Positions 52,873 through 60,579 of a DNA stretch of 64,000 nucleotides are shown here, one piece after another (within the stretch, counting starts at the first letter, position 1; each line of letters starts with the position of its first letter). Both the position numbers and the translations under genes were made by a program. The notes beneath the pieces are model-generated. The model was not told the DNA's origin. It made no database searches and was given only the letters and a program-made list of their open reading frames with translations. The DNA comes from Proruminimicrobium sp963666965 (GTDB lineage Bacteria > Elusimicrobiota > Endomicrobiia > Endomicrobiales > Endomicrobiaceae). The stretch spans positions 1,178,001-1,242,000 of the forward strand of contig OY762939.1 in assembly GCA_963666965.1 (NCBI GenBank), in the 5' to 3' direction.

Positions 52873-53142
52873 ATGACTTTTGATGCGGAAAAAGACAGTG
52901 AACTTTTAAAAGCAATTAGTAATCCTATACGTCTAAAAATAGTTGCCGGTCTTATGGAACACGACGGCTGCAACGTTTCTAAAATGGTTGATAAACTGGG
53001 AATATCCCAGTCTAACGTGTCTCAGCATCTTTCTATTTTGAGAAGGGGCGGTGTTTTGAAGGCGACCAGAAAAGGGACGATGACGTGTTTTAGTATTGTG
53101 GATAAACGAGTCATTGACATAATTAAAGCACTTAAAAAATAG
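52873..53142 (+). CDS. ArsR-family transcriptional regulator
   Basis: An 89-residue winged-helix protein: ISNPIRLKIVAGLMEHDGC, recognition helix LGISQSNVSQHLSILRRGGV, wing KATRKGTMTCFSI. Cys residues at CN (near 36) and TC (near 76) could sense metal or redox state, but the classical ELCVCDL box is absent. As the last gene of the efflux operon it probably represses it by binding the palindrome at 47994-48017. AAGGGG lies upstream. Confidence 0.88.
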   Translation: MTFDAEKDSELLKAISNPIRLKIVAGLMEHDGCNVSKMVDKLGISQSNVSQHLSILRRGGVLKATRKGTMTCFSIVDKRVIDIIKALKK

Positions 53143-53151
53143 GATTTATAG

Positions 53152-53272
53152 CGACCGCAATATTTCGGCTGCAGTTTTGTAATTTTAAAGTTCATTTACC
53201 GCTTACGCCTAATGTAAACTTCACTTTAAAATTACTTCACTTCGCACGAAATCTTGCTAGTCTTGACGGCAA
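53152..53272. repeat. dispersed intergenic repeat, copy C
   Basis: Starts CGACCGCAATATTTCGGCTG nine bases after the ArsR stop. It has the 12-bp inverted pair GTAATTTTAAAG / CTTTAAAATTAC, CTTCACTTCGCAC and AATCTTGCTAGTCTTGACGGC. It is the shortest and cleanest copy, and its orientation relative to the upstream gene is the same as for copy B. Confidence 0.8.
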
Positions 53273-53450
53273 CTGCAGTTGCAAAATACTTCAGTTCGCT
53301 CCAAATCTTAAATTCTAACGACACGGCAACAGCTTAAGGACACTACAACTTACGAAAGTCTTAACGACACGGCAACGGCACTACAACTACGAAAACTTAA
53401 AGTTTTAACGGCAACGGCTTAAAGACACGACACAAGGCAACAGCGAGGGA
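53273..53450. repeat. degenerate short repeats after copy C
   Basis: About 180 bp built from variants of CTTAACGACACGGCAAC and related units: CTAACGACACGGCAACAGC, CTTAACGACACGGCAACGGC, TTTAACGGCAACGGC and AAAGACACGACA. The same unit type trails repeat copy B near 43846-43880. No reading frame of note. The methyltransferase gene follows directly with GAGGG upstream of its ATG. Confidence 0.6.
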
Positions 53451-53457
53451 AAATAAG

Positions 53458-54048
53458 ATGAAAAAGCATGAACATTCGGGCAATCCCCGTAAAACTCTTG
53501 AAAATCCTAAAGAAGTGCTTATTAAAGCGGGATTAGAAAAAGGAGATTTTACTCTTCTTGATATAGGAACAGGTTCAGGCTATCTTTCATTGACGGCTGC
53601 TGAAATTATGGGAAATACATCAACAGTTTATGCAATTGACAGTCATGAAGAAACAATTAAAATTTTAGACAGTTACTTGTCTCAAAAAGAAATTAAAAAT
53701 ATTTTTGCTATAAAAGCCGATGCCGTAAACGAAATTCCAATTAAAAGAGATTCTGTTGATATATGTCTTATGTCTAATGTCGTACACGGATTTGCCGCAA
53801 ATAATGAAATGGAAAAAGTTTTGCAGAATTTAAGTTCTGTTCTAAAAGACGACGGCAAACTTATAGTTATTGATTTTAATAAAAAAGATACATCTTTCGG
53901 TCCGCCTTCGGAAATCAGAGTTGATCCCGACCAGCTTGAAGATATTTTGGAACCTTATGGATATTCACTGGTAAACAGTTTTGAGATTGGGGTTAATCAG
54001 TATTGTGCTGTTTTTCGTAAAAGAAGTTTACAGTGCAGATGGTGCTAA
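53458..54048 (+). CDS. class I SAM-dependent methyltransferase
   Basis: A 196-residue protein. LLDIGTGSGYLSLTAAEIMG (motif I), YAIDSHEE (motif II), DICLMSNVVHGF and LKDDGKLIVIDF are class I methyltransferase features. The C terminus ends FRKRSLQCRWC. Substrate unknown. A second, truncated copy of its last 70 or so residues occurs after prfC at 56046-56270. Confidence 0.85.
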   Translation: MKKHEHSGNPRKTLENPKEVLIKAGLEKGDFTLLDIGTGSGYLSLTAAEIMGNTSTVYAIDSHEETIKILDSYLSQKEIKNIFAIKADAVNEIPIKRDSVDICLMSNVVHGFAANNEMEKVLQNLSSVLKDDGKLIVIDFNKKDTSFGPPSEIRVDPDQLEDILEPYGYSLVNSFEIGVNQYCAVFRKRSLQCRWC

Positions 54049-54079
54049 CTTTCTTACAACAACAAATACAAAACAAAAG

Positions 54080-54259
54080 TTATTGATTCTGAATAGCGCC
54101 CATAGGGCAGAATTTGATGCACTTTTCGCATTTAATACATTTATCTTGGTCTATTTGAGGGAGTTCATAGTTGTTCTGGGATATTGCTTTTACGGGACAG
54201 ACTTTTATTGCCGGACATCTGTGGTTTTGCGGACATAAATTTTTATCTACGATTATCAT
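54080..54259 (-). CDS. small 2[4Fe-4S]-type ferredoxin-like protein
   Basis: A 59-residue frame on the - strand, opposite to its neighbours. Two Cys clusters are visible: C-x5-C-x5-C-P (residues 9-22) and CIKCEKCIKFCP (41-52), the second being a perfect CxxCxxCxxxCP. The first cluster has one Cys fewer than usual, so one full 4Fe-4S site is firm and the second is uncertain. AGGAGAC lies upstream of the ATG. It probably carries electrons for some oxidoreductase; no partner is adjacent. Confidence 0.75.
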   Translation of the reverse strand: MIIVDKNLCPQNHRCPAIKVCPVKAISQNNYELPQIDQDKCIKCEKCIKFCPMGAIQNQ

Positions 54260-54431
54260 ATATTGTCTCCTGATAATTATTATCAGTTTATTATACTCAA
54301 TAATTTAAAATAAATTAAATGTTTTATTCATATTTGTGAAGATTTAAAAAAATAATTAACTTTACAGAAAGAGCAATATTTATTACAATAAAACGAGATA
54401 ATTTAGAGGCTGGTGGATTTATAAAATGGTG

Positions 54432-54461
54432 CCACACGCCGTACAGGCGAGTGGTTTTTTT
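54432..54461 (+). terminator. terminator-like hairpin in the prfC leader
   Basis: CCACACGCC (54432-54440) pairs with GGCGAGTGG (54446-54454) except for one A-A mismatch; loop GTACA; seven T follow. It ends 14 bases before the prfC start codon, so it is either an attenuator of prfC or the terminator of a short upstream transcript. Confidence 0.55.
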
Positions 54462-54475
54462 AATGGTATAGGAAA

Positions 54476-56068
54476 ATGAGCATAATTGAAGAAGAAAGTA
54501 ATAAAAGAAGAACATTTGCAATCATCAGTCATCCCGATGCGGGAAAAACTACGCTTACGGAGAAGTTCCTTCTATTTGCAGGAGCAATACAAACGGCAGG
54601 CGCCGTTAAATCAAATAAAATTAAAAAAAGCACAATTTCCGATTTTATGGAAATTGAACGCCAACGCGGCATATCCGTTACGACAGCCGTGATGAGTTTT
54701 GAGTATAAAGATTTGAAGATAAACTTACTTGATACTCCCGGACATAAAGATTTTGCCGAAGATACATACAGAACCCTTACTGCGGTTGACAGCGTTATAC
54801 TTGTTGTTGACAGTGTTAAAGGCGTTGAAGAGCAAACTGAAAAATTGATGCAAGCCTGCAGAATGAGAAAAACGCCTGTTATTATTTTTGTTAATAAACT
54901 TGACAGAGAAGGCGGGGATCTTTTGGATTTGCTTGACGAACTTGAAAAAAAACTTGATATCAATGTCTGTCCTCTCAGCTGGCCGATCAGCAGAGGAACA
55001 AGTTTTAAGGGCGTATACAGTATGCACAACAGGGATTTGCATATTTTTAAACCTAATACGACGCATATGGACGAAAATGTTGTTGCCGTCAGCGATTTAA
55101 ACAGTAAATTGCTTGATGAACATATCGGGGCCAACTATGCCGAACAATTACGCAATGATGTGGCGTTGTTTGACGAATGTTACGGATCATTTGAAAAGGC
55201 TCGTTATCTTGCCGGAGAATTAGCCCCTGTATTTTTTGGAAGCGCATTGAATAATTTCGGCATAAAAGAATTATTGGAAACCTTTATTGAAATATCGCCT
55301 ACGCCGCAAAGCAGAATGTCTGATTGCAGAATGGTTAATCCGCAGGAGGATGGATTCAGCGGATTTGTTTTTAAAATTCATGCTAATCTTGATATGAAAC
55401 ACCGCGACCGTATCGCGTTTTTAAGAGTTTGTTCCGGCAAATTTGAACGCAGTAAATTTTATAAGCATGTGCGTTTAAATACAGAACTTCGTTTCAATAG
55501 TCCTGCAACTTTTCTCGGACAGAAAAAGAGCATTGTAGAAGAAGCATATCCCGGAGATGTTGTCGGATTATATGACCGCCAAAGCTTTAAAATCGGCGAT
55601 ACTCTGACTGAAGGGGAAAATATTATGTTTCAGGGAATTCCGAATTTTTCTCCGGAAATATTTAAAGAGCTTGTCAGCACTTCAATGAAGGCTAAACAGC
55701 TTGAAAAAGGCATAAAGCAGCTTACCGACGAGGGAGTTGCCCAGCTTTTTATAATGAAAAATAACGGCAGAAAAATTATAGGAACCGTCGGACAGCTTCA
55801 GTTTGAGGTTATTCAATACCGTCTTACAAACGAGTATGGCGCCGAATGCCGGTTTGAACCTCTAAATTTTTACAAGGCATGCTGGATTACTTCCGAAAAT
55901 CAAAAACAGATAAATGATTTCTGTAATTATAAATCAGACAGAATCGGACTTGATAAAAATAATAATCTTGTATTTTTTGCAGAATCAGAATGGATGCTGA
56001 ATCATTACATAAAAGAGTATCCTGAAATTGAATTTCATTTTACTTCGGAATTTAAACAATGTTCTTAA
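54476..56068 (+). CDS. prfC: peptide chain release factor 3
   Basis: A 530-residue translational GTPase. G1 HPDAGKTTLTEKFL, effector region near RQRGISVTTAVMSF, G3 LLDTPGHKDFAEDTYRTL and G4 NKLDREGGD are those of RF3. FEVIQYRLTNEYGAEC lies in the C-terminal domain. RF3 recycles RF1/RF2 from ribosomes after termination. The native end of RF3 fits near YPEIEFHFTSEF, and the last residues, KQCS, come from DNA homologous to the methyltransferase gene, so the 3' end was rearranged. The Shine-Dalgarno is weak (AGGAAA close to the ATG). Confidence 0.93.
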   Translation: MSIIEEESNKRRTFAIISHPDAGKTTLTEKFLLFAGAIQTAGAVKSNKIKKSTISDFMEIERQRGISVTTAVMSFEYKDLKINLLDTPGHKDFAEDTYRTLTAVDSVILVVDSVKGVEEQTEKLMQACRMRKTPVIIFVNKLDREGGDLLDLLDELEKKLDINVCPLSWPISRGTSFKGVYSMHNRDLHIFKPNTTHMDENVVAVSDLNSKLLDEHIGANYAEQLRNDVALFDECYGSFEKARYLAGELAPVFFGSALNNFGIKELLETFIEISPTPQSRMSDCRMVNPQEDGFSGFVFKIHANLDMKHRDRIAFLRVCSGKFERSKFYKHVRLNTELRFNSPATFLGQKKSIVEEAYPGDVVGLYDRQSFKIGDTLTEGENIMFQGIPNFSPEIFKELVSTSMKAKQLEKGIKQLTDEGVAQLFIMKNNGRKIIGTVGQLQFEVIQYRLTNEYGAECRFEPLNFYKACWITSENQKQINDFCNYKSDRIGLDKNNNLVFFAESEWMLNHYIKEYPEIEFHFTSEFKQCS

Positions 56069-56270
56069 AGACGACGGCAAACTTATAGTTATTAATTTTA
56101 ATAAAAAAGATACATCTTTCGGACCGCCTTCGGAAATCAAAGTTGATCCTGACGAAGTTCAAAATATTTTAGAGCCGTATGGATATTCACTGATAAACAG
56201 TTTTGAGATAGGGGTTAATCAGTATTGTGCTGTTTTTAGAAAAAGAAGTTTACAATGCAGATGGCGCTGA
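56046..56270 (+). pseudogene. truncated second copy of the methyltransferase 3' end
   Basis: From NLNNVLKDDGKLIVINFNKK onward the frame matches the C-terminal part of the methyltransferase at 53458-54048. Over the 69 residues from VLKDDG to the end, 61 are identical, and most changes are conservative. The DNA match begins inside the last codons of prfC (GAATTTAA...GTTCT...AAAGACGACGG in both copies). There is no N-terminal SAM-binding half, so the fragment cannot be a working enzyme. Confidence 0.8.
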
Positions 56271-56352
56271 TTTTTTTGTTTTAAATCAGATAATAAATGT
56301 TATACAATAGTAACAGATTCGTAATTAAAATTAATTTATTTTAAGGATTAAG

Positions 56353-57324
56353 ATGAAAAACTTTTTGAAACAAGTTTATAAAGATAAGAAAAAAAATCTT
56401 TTAACTAATTTCTTTAAATCTTTTTTTCGTGACAGACTTTATATAAAAGACATTAATTCTATTTGCGGAAACAATAAAAGATTTAAAATAGACGATCTGA
56501 TAGTTAAATTCAATAAAGTTAAACTTATTTTAAAAGACGAAATTGACAGACAGTTATATGATTTTTTAACATCACAGAGATTATATCCCGAAAAATCAAG
56601 ATATTATAAAATGAAATGCGATTTTCTTCTGCGCTATTTGCGTATATTGTATGAAAGTCCAATGGGATTTGATTTATGGCCTTGCCAATATCTTGATTAT
56701 ATAAACAAAGATAAAATAAAGACGGTTATTAACGGCGGAGCATGGGATGGCTTTACGACGCTGCAATTTGTGAAAGAATTTAAAAATATTGAAAAAATAT
56801 ATGCTTTTGAAATATTTGATAAGTATGTAAGAAAATCGTCGCTATATGAGGAATTTTCGAGAAATAAAAAGATTGAATATGTAAATAAAGCCCTCTCGTC
56901 AAAAGAAGAAGAGATGTTTTTATATGAACATAAAATTTTAGAAGGAGGCTATGTTTCTAAAGTCCGTCAAGAACCTTGCAATAAATCGTATTATTGTTTT
57001 AAAGGGATGATAAAATCTGTTTCAATTGATCAATTTGTAGAAGAAAATAATATAGAAAAAATTGATTTTATTAAACTTGATATAGAAGGGGCTGAATATT
57101 CTGCTGTTCAGGGGGCAATTAATACCTTACAAAATCACAGACCACAAATAGCCGTCAGTATATATCATAATCTTGAGGATATGTATGAGATACCGCTTTT
57201 TTTAAATGAAACTCTTAAAAATTATGTGTTTAAAATTATGCACTATGATTATGATTCTTTGAGCGAGACAATTTTATATGCGATCCCGGATGAATTATAT
57301 ACTCCGCCTTTCAATTTGCCGTAA
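56353..57324 (+). CDS. FkbM-family methyltransferase
   Basis: A 323-residue protein. The C-terminal 200 residues have the FkbM pattern: TVINGGAWDGFTTLQFVKEF (SAM loop), IYAFEIFDKY, SVDQFVEENNIEKIDFIKLD, IEGAEYSAVQGA and RPQIAVSIYHN. FkbM enzymes usually O-methylate sugars or natural products. The N-terminal 110 residues are basic and helical. AAGGA precedes the ATG. Confidence 0.85.
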   Translation: MKNFLKQVYKDKKKNLLTNFFKSFFRDRLYIKDINSICGNNKRFKIDDLIVKFNKVKLILKDEIDRQLYDFLTSQRLYPEKSRYYKMKCDFLLRYLRILYESPMGFDLWPCQYLDYINKDKIKTVINGGAWDGFTTLQFVKEFKNIEKIYAFEIFDKYVRKSSLYEEFSRNKKIEYVNKALSSKEEEMFLYEHKILEGGYVSKVRQEPCNKSYYCFKGMIKSVSIDQFVEENNIEKIDFIKLDIEGAEYSAVQGAINTLQNHRPQIAVSIYHNLEDMYEIPLFLNETLKNYVFKIMHYDYDSLSETILYAIPDELYTPPFNLP

Positions 57325-57407
57325 AATCAAAAAAAATATATAATCTTGCGATAGAAAAATCCTTCAATTGAGAAGTTTTATCTATAAATAAAATCCAAAA
57401 AATTATT

Positions 57408-58595
57408 ATGAACAAACGAAATTCTGCTTACTTTATTTTTATTATGCTTGGCATGCTGACTGCTTTCGGGCCGTTTGTGACGGATATGTATTTGCCGAGT
57501 CTGCCTTCTATGACTGAGCATTTTGATACAAGTATTCCCATGGTTCAGCTCGGGCTTACGTTTTCAATGTTCGGTATGGCTTTCGGACAGCTTGTTTTCG
57601 GGCCTTTAAGCGACAAATACGGAAGAAGGCGTCCGCTGTTAACGGCAATGATTTTATTTTTAATATCGACGTTTGCATGTATTTTTTCTCCAAGTATAGA
57701 AATTTTTGTTTTTTTAAGGCTGATTCAGGGTATAGCTGCGGCCGGCGGAATTGTTATTGCCCGTTCGATAGCCGCGGATAAATTTAAAGGCAGAAATCTT
57801 GCAAAGGCTTTTTCAATAGTCGGAGCGATAAACGGAATGGCTCCGGTTGTTGCGCCTATTACAGGCGGCCTAGCTCTGGGAATTACAGGCTGGCAGGGTA
57901 TTTTTGTAATACTGTTTTTCTGGGGCATTTTGCTTACGATCGTATCTTCAAACTTTAAAGAATCGCTTTCAAAAACAAGAAGAACAAAAGAAAAACTTTC
58001 AAAATCGTTTAATTTATTCAGAAATGTTTTTAAAAATAAAATGTTTGTTTATTCGACTTTTCAAATGGCATTTACCATGGCGATTTTATTTGCGTATATA
58101 TCGGCGTCGCCTTTTATAATCCAGACGCATTACGGTTTTTCGCCTTTTGCATTCAGTTTGTTTTTTGCGGCAAATGCAACTGCCATAGGAGTGGGAGCAG
58201 CTATATCGTCAAGATTTAAAAATCAGGAATTTATATTGAAAATAAGCAATATCGGCATGATTATATGCAGTATTCTGCTTTTAATATTTCTGGCGGATAA
58301 TATGACGATCGTTTTTTTTGAAAGCGCTTTGTTCGCTTTGTGTTTTATGATGGGTATGACTTTTCCCGTCACTGTAGCATTTGCTCTTAATTCGGCAAGA
58401 AAACAGGCCGGTACGGCTTCCGCCGTGCTTGGAGCTTCTGGTTTTTTGTCGGGCAGTATTGTTTCTCCTATAGTAGGCATAGGAAATATTTTAGTTACTG
58501 CCGGAATTATATTTACAGTAAGTTCAATTTCAGCTGCGTTGTTTGCGTTTTTAGCCGCGCAATACAGAAAAGAACATGTTGATGCGTCAAAATAG
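57408..58595 (+). CDS. Bcr/CflA-type multidrug MFS transporter
   Basis: A 395-residue protein with 12 predicted helices. FGPFVTDMYLPSLPSMTEHF in TM1 and FGPLSDKYGRRRPLL (MFS motif A) and RLIQGIAAAGGIVIARSIAAD are the marks of the DHA1 Bcr/CflA drug-proton antiporters. Transport of drugs is the family norm; the substrate is unknown. No clear Shine-Dalgarno is visible before the ATG. Confidence 0.88.
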   Translation: MNKRNSAYFIFIMLGMLTAFGPFVTDMYLPSLPSMTEHFDTSIPMVQLGLTFSMFGMAFGQLVFGPLSDKYGRRRPLLTAMILFLISTFACIFSPSIEIFVFLRLIQGIAAAGGIVIARSIAADKFKGRNLAKAFSIVGAINGMAPVVAPITGGLALGITGWQGIFVILFFWGILLTIVSSNFKESLSKTRRTKEKLSKSFNLFRNVFKNKMFVYSTFQMAFTMAILFAYISASPFIIQTHYGFSPFAFSLFFAANATAIGVGAAISSRFKNQEFILKISNIGMIICSILLLIFLADNMTIVFFESALFALCFMMGMTFPVTVAFALNSARKQAGTASAVLGASGFLSGSIVSPIVGIGNILVTAGIIFTVSSISAALFAFLAAQYRKEHVDASK

Positions 58596-58657
58596 TTGCC
58601 TTAAAATCTTGTTTAAACTACAATAACACAGTTGCAATATAAATTTTGGAGATAAAA

Positions 58658-59308
58658 GTGATAGAAACTTTCATTGATTTAATATTTCATTTTGATAATC
58701 ATTTAAATTTTTTAGTTCAAAATTTCGGATTATGGACCTATCTGATTATTTTTTTAGTTATATTCGTTGAAACCGGCCTTGTAGTTATGCCTTTTCTTCC
58801 GGGAGATTCTTTGTTATTTGCATTGGGCGCTCTTGCTTCCAAGGATATTCTTGATATATGGAGTCTTCTTATTCTATTATCAGTCGCAGCAATAATAGGA
58901 GACAGCGTAAATTATTTAATAGGTAAATATTTCAGCCATAAAATTTTGGGAAGCAAAATGCTGGGAAGATTTGTCAAAAAAGAATATCTTGAAAAAACTC
59001 ATAATTTTTATGAAAAATACGGAGGAAAAACGATAATCATCGCAAGATTTATCCCAATTATAAGAACGTTTGCTCCTTTTGTTGCCGGCATCGGCAGTAT
59101 GAATTATTCTAAGTTTATCGCATATAATATTTTAGGCGGTATTTTATGGGTGGTAACGATGGTTTCAGCCGGTTATTTTTTCGGCAATATACCGTTTATA
59201 AAGAATAATTTTACAATTGTGGTTCTTGCAATTATTTTTATTTCGATACTTCCGGGAATTATAGCTTTTATACGTATTCAGGTTAACAAATACGGACGTG
59301 CTGAATAA
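58658..59308 (+). CDS. DedA-family membrane protein
   Basis: A 216-residue polytopic protein. ETGLVVMPFLPGDSLLFALG and ARFIPIIRTFAPFVAGIGSM are the two conserved DedA blocks, including the acidic residue and the Arg pair required in other members. DedA proteins help flip undecaprenyl phosphate or phospholipids across the membrane. I chose GTG at 58658, with GGAG six bases upstream, over a TTG 12 bases earlier. Confidence 0.85.
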   Translation: MIETFIDLIFHFDNHLNFLVQNFGLWTYLIIFLVIFVETGLVVMPFLPGDSLLFALGALASKDILDIWSLLILLSVAAIIGDSVNYLIGKYFSHKILGSKMLGRFVKKEYLEKTHNFYEKYGGKTIIIARFIPIIRTFAPFVAGIGSMNYSKFIAYNILGGILWVVTMVSAGYFFGNIPFIKNNFTIVVLAIIFISILPGIIAFIRIQVNKYGRAE

Positions 59309-59309
59309 A

Positions 59310-60002
59310 TCAAAATAGTTGCTTGCCGGCTTCCGAGTTTTTAATATCCGTTATTATGTAACAGCGCATGTACTGTTGTGAATCGTCAAAAACTATTTTT
59401 AATACTTCGATATTGTCCGACAGATACGGATTTCTTCCCGGACCTGTTATATAATCTATACTGTCTGTTTCAATGCCGTCGGGTGCGCCGAGAAGATTGA
59501 TTATTTCATCTTTGTTTTTATCGGGTAGAATATTTTGAACAATATCTTTGAGCATATACTGTCTCAGTTTCGAATTATTTTTTTTATTGTTTAATTTCCA
59601 TTCATCCGCATTGAACGGTTTGTAATTTGAACCAGCAGGCAGATCGCTTAATATAACTTTATTGATAACAGCCGTTGCAGCAGTCATTGTTATCAATAAA
59701 ATGAAAGACAGAAAACCTGTCATAAATATTTTTTTTACTAAATATTTATTTTTTACAAACAGAGTTAAAAATCCGCCCGTAAATGTTGCCGCGGCCGATA
59801 AAACAATAAACAAAAAAAACAGAGGATAATAAAGAGGGTTTTCAGTTAGAGGAAAATAAAAAAAACAGCTTAAAAAACTTGGTATTGTAAAAAGAAAAAG
59901 AAATGATAAAATCAGTGCAATAAATCTCATTGGCATTATTTTAGTATATTTTTTTGAATATTCAAATAAGATAAAAAAGAGGCTGTTGACATTTTGATTC
60001 AA
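59310..60002 (-). CDS. membrane protein with a C-terminal SmpA/OmlA-like domain, unknown function
   Basis: A 230-residue protein with three hydrophobic helices (about 25-48, 58-80, 88-110), then a soluble C-terminal domain with DEIINLLGAPDGIETDSIDY, which resembles the 'I..LLG.PD' segment of SmpA/OmlA-like domains. An internal ATG at 59936 is an alternative start just before the first helix. It ends two bases from the convergent DedA gene. Confidence 0.6.
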   Translation of the reverse strand: MNQNVNSLFFILFEYSKKYTKIMPMRFIALILSFLFLFTIPSFLSCFFYFPLTENPLYYPLFFLFIVLSAAATFTGGFLTLFVKNKYLVKKIFMTGFLSFILLITMTAATAVINKVILSDLPAGSNYKPFNADEWKLNNKKNNSKLRQYMLKDIVQNILPDKNKDEIINLLGAPDGIETDSIDYITGPGRNPYLSDNIEVLKIVFDDSQQYMRCYIITDIKNSEAGKQLF

Positions 60003-60014
60003 AAGATGGAGAAT
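59986..60014 (+). promoter_or_regulatory. promoter of the Ala/Lys-rich exported protein gene
   Basis: TTGACA (59986-59991), 17 bases, GAGAAT (60009-60014), 42 bases before the ATG. The -35 is perfect and the -10 matches at four of six positions. Confidence 0.5.
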
Positions 60015-60056
60015 ACCTGAGTAAGCAAGAAATACTTATATTACAAGGAGAGAGAA

Positions 60057-60515
60057 ATGAAGAAGAATCTTGTTTTAGCTTTGTTGGCAGTGGCGGTTTG
60101 TTCATTAGCTGTTTATGCCGAAGACGTAAAAATAAAGACTGAGGCTCAAAATGCAGCAGCAAGCATCGAAAAAAAAGTTGATAATGCAAATGCTACAGCA
60201 GAAAGTGTAAGAAGCAAAGGTAAGGAAAAATCAAATGCAGAAATAAAAAAAGCTGAAGCAGAAGTAAAATCAGAAGCAAAAAAAGCCGAAGCTAAAGCAA
60301 AGTCAGAAGCAAAGAAAGCTGAAGCTAAAGCAAAAGCTGAAGCAAAAAAAGCGAAAGACAAAGTTAAGATAAAAACTGAAAAAATAAAACAACAAGTTGC
60401 TGTTCCTGCAGATAATTCAGTCGCTGTTTCAACAGTTGCAAGTCCTGTTGTTTTATCAACAACAGCGGTTGTAAATGAAATTGTTCTTTCAACGCATCCG
60501 TCTGTATTAAAATAA
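60057..60515 (+). CDS. exported Ala/Lys/Glu-rich repeat protein
   Basis: A 152-residue protein with a signal peptide (residues 1-21, ending VYAE). Residues 60-105 are an 8-residue-type repeat (KAEAKAKSEAKKAEAKAKAE region) that should form one long charged helix. The C-terminal 45 residues are Val/Ser/Thr-rich. Apolipoprotein-like or TolA-like helices of this kind coat membranes or span the periplasm. AAGGAGAGAG precedes the ATG, and the gene has its own promoter and terminator, which suggests strong expression. Confidence 0.75.
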   Translation: MKKNLVLALLAVAVCSLAVYAEDVKIKTEAQNAAASIEKKVDNANATAESVRSKGKEKSNAEIKKAEAEVKSEAKKAEAKAKSEAKKAEAKAKAEAKKAKDKVKIKTEKIKQQVAVPADNSVAVSTVASPVVLSTTAVVNEIVLSTHPSVLK

Positions 60516-60524
60516 CCGTTTAAA

Positions 60525-60573
60525 TAAAAAACTCTGTCTTATGCAAAATTAGTTAAGACAGAGTTTTTTTTAT
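60525..60573. terminator. bidirectional intrinsic terminator
   Basis: ACTCTGTCTTA (60531-60541) pairs with TAAGACAGAGT (60554-60564), loop of 12 bases, with an A run before and a T run after. It serves the + strand exported-protein gene and the convergent amidinotransferase-like gene. Confidence 0.85.
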
Positions 60574-60579
60574 TTAAAA

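Noticed and set aside
53273..53450. CRISPR array
   Set aside because: Units are short, diverged and unevenly spaced, without unique spacers of constant length, and no cas gene is in the window.
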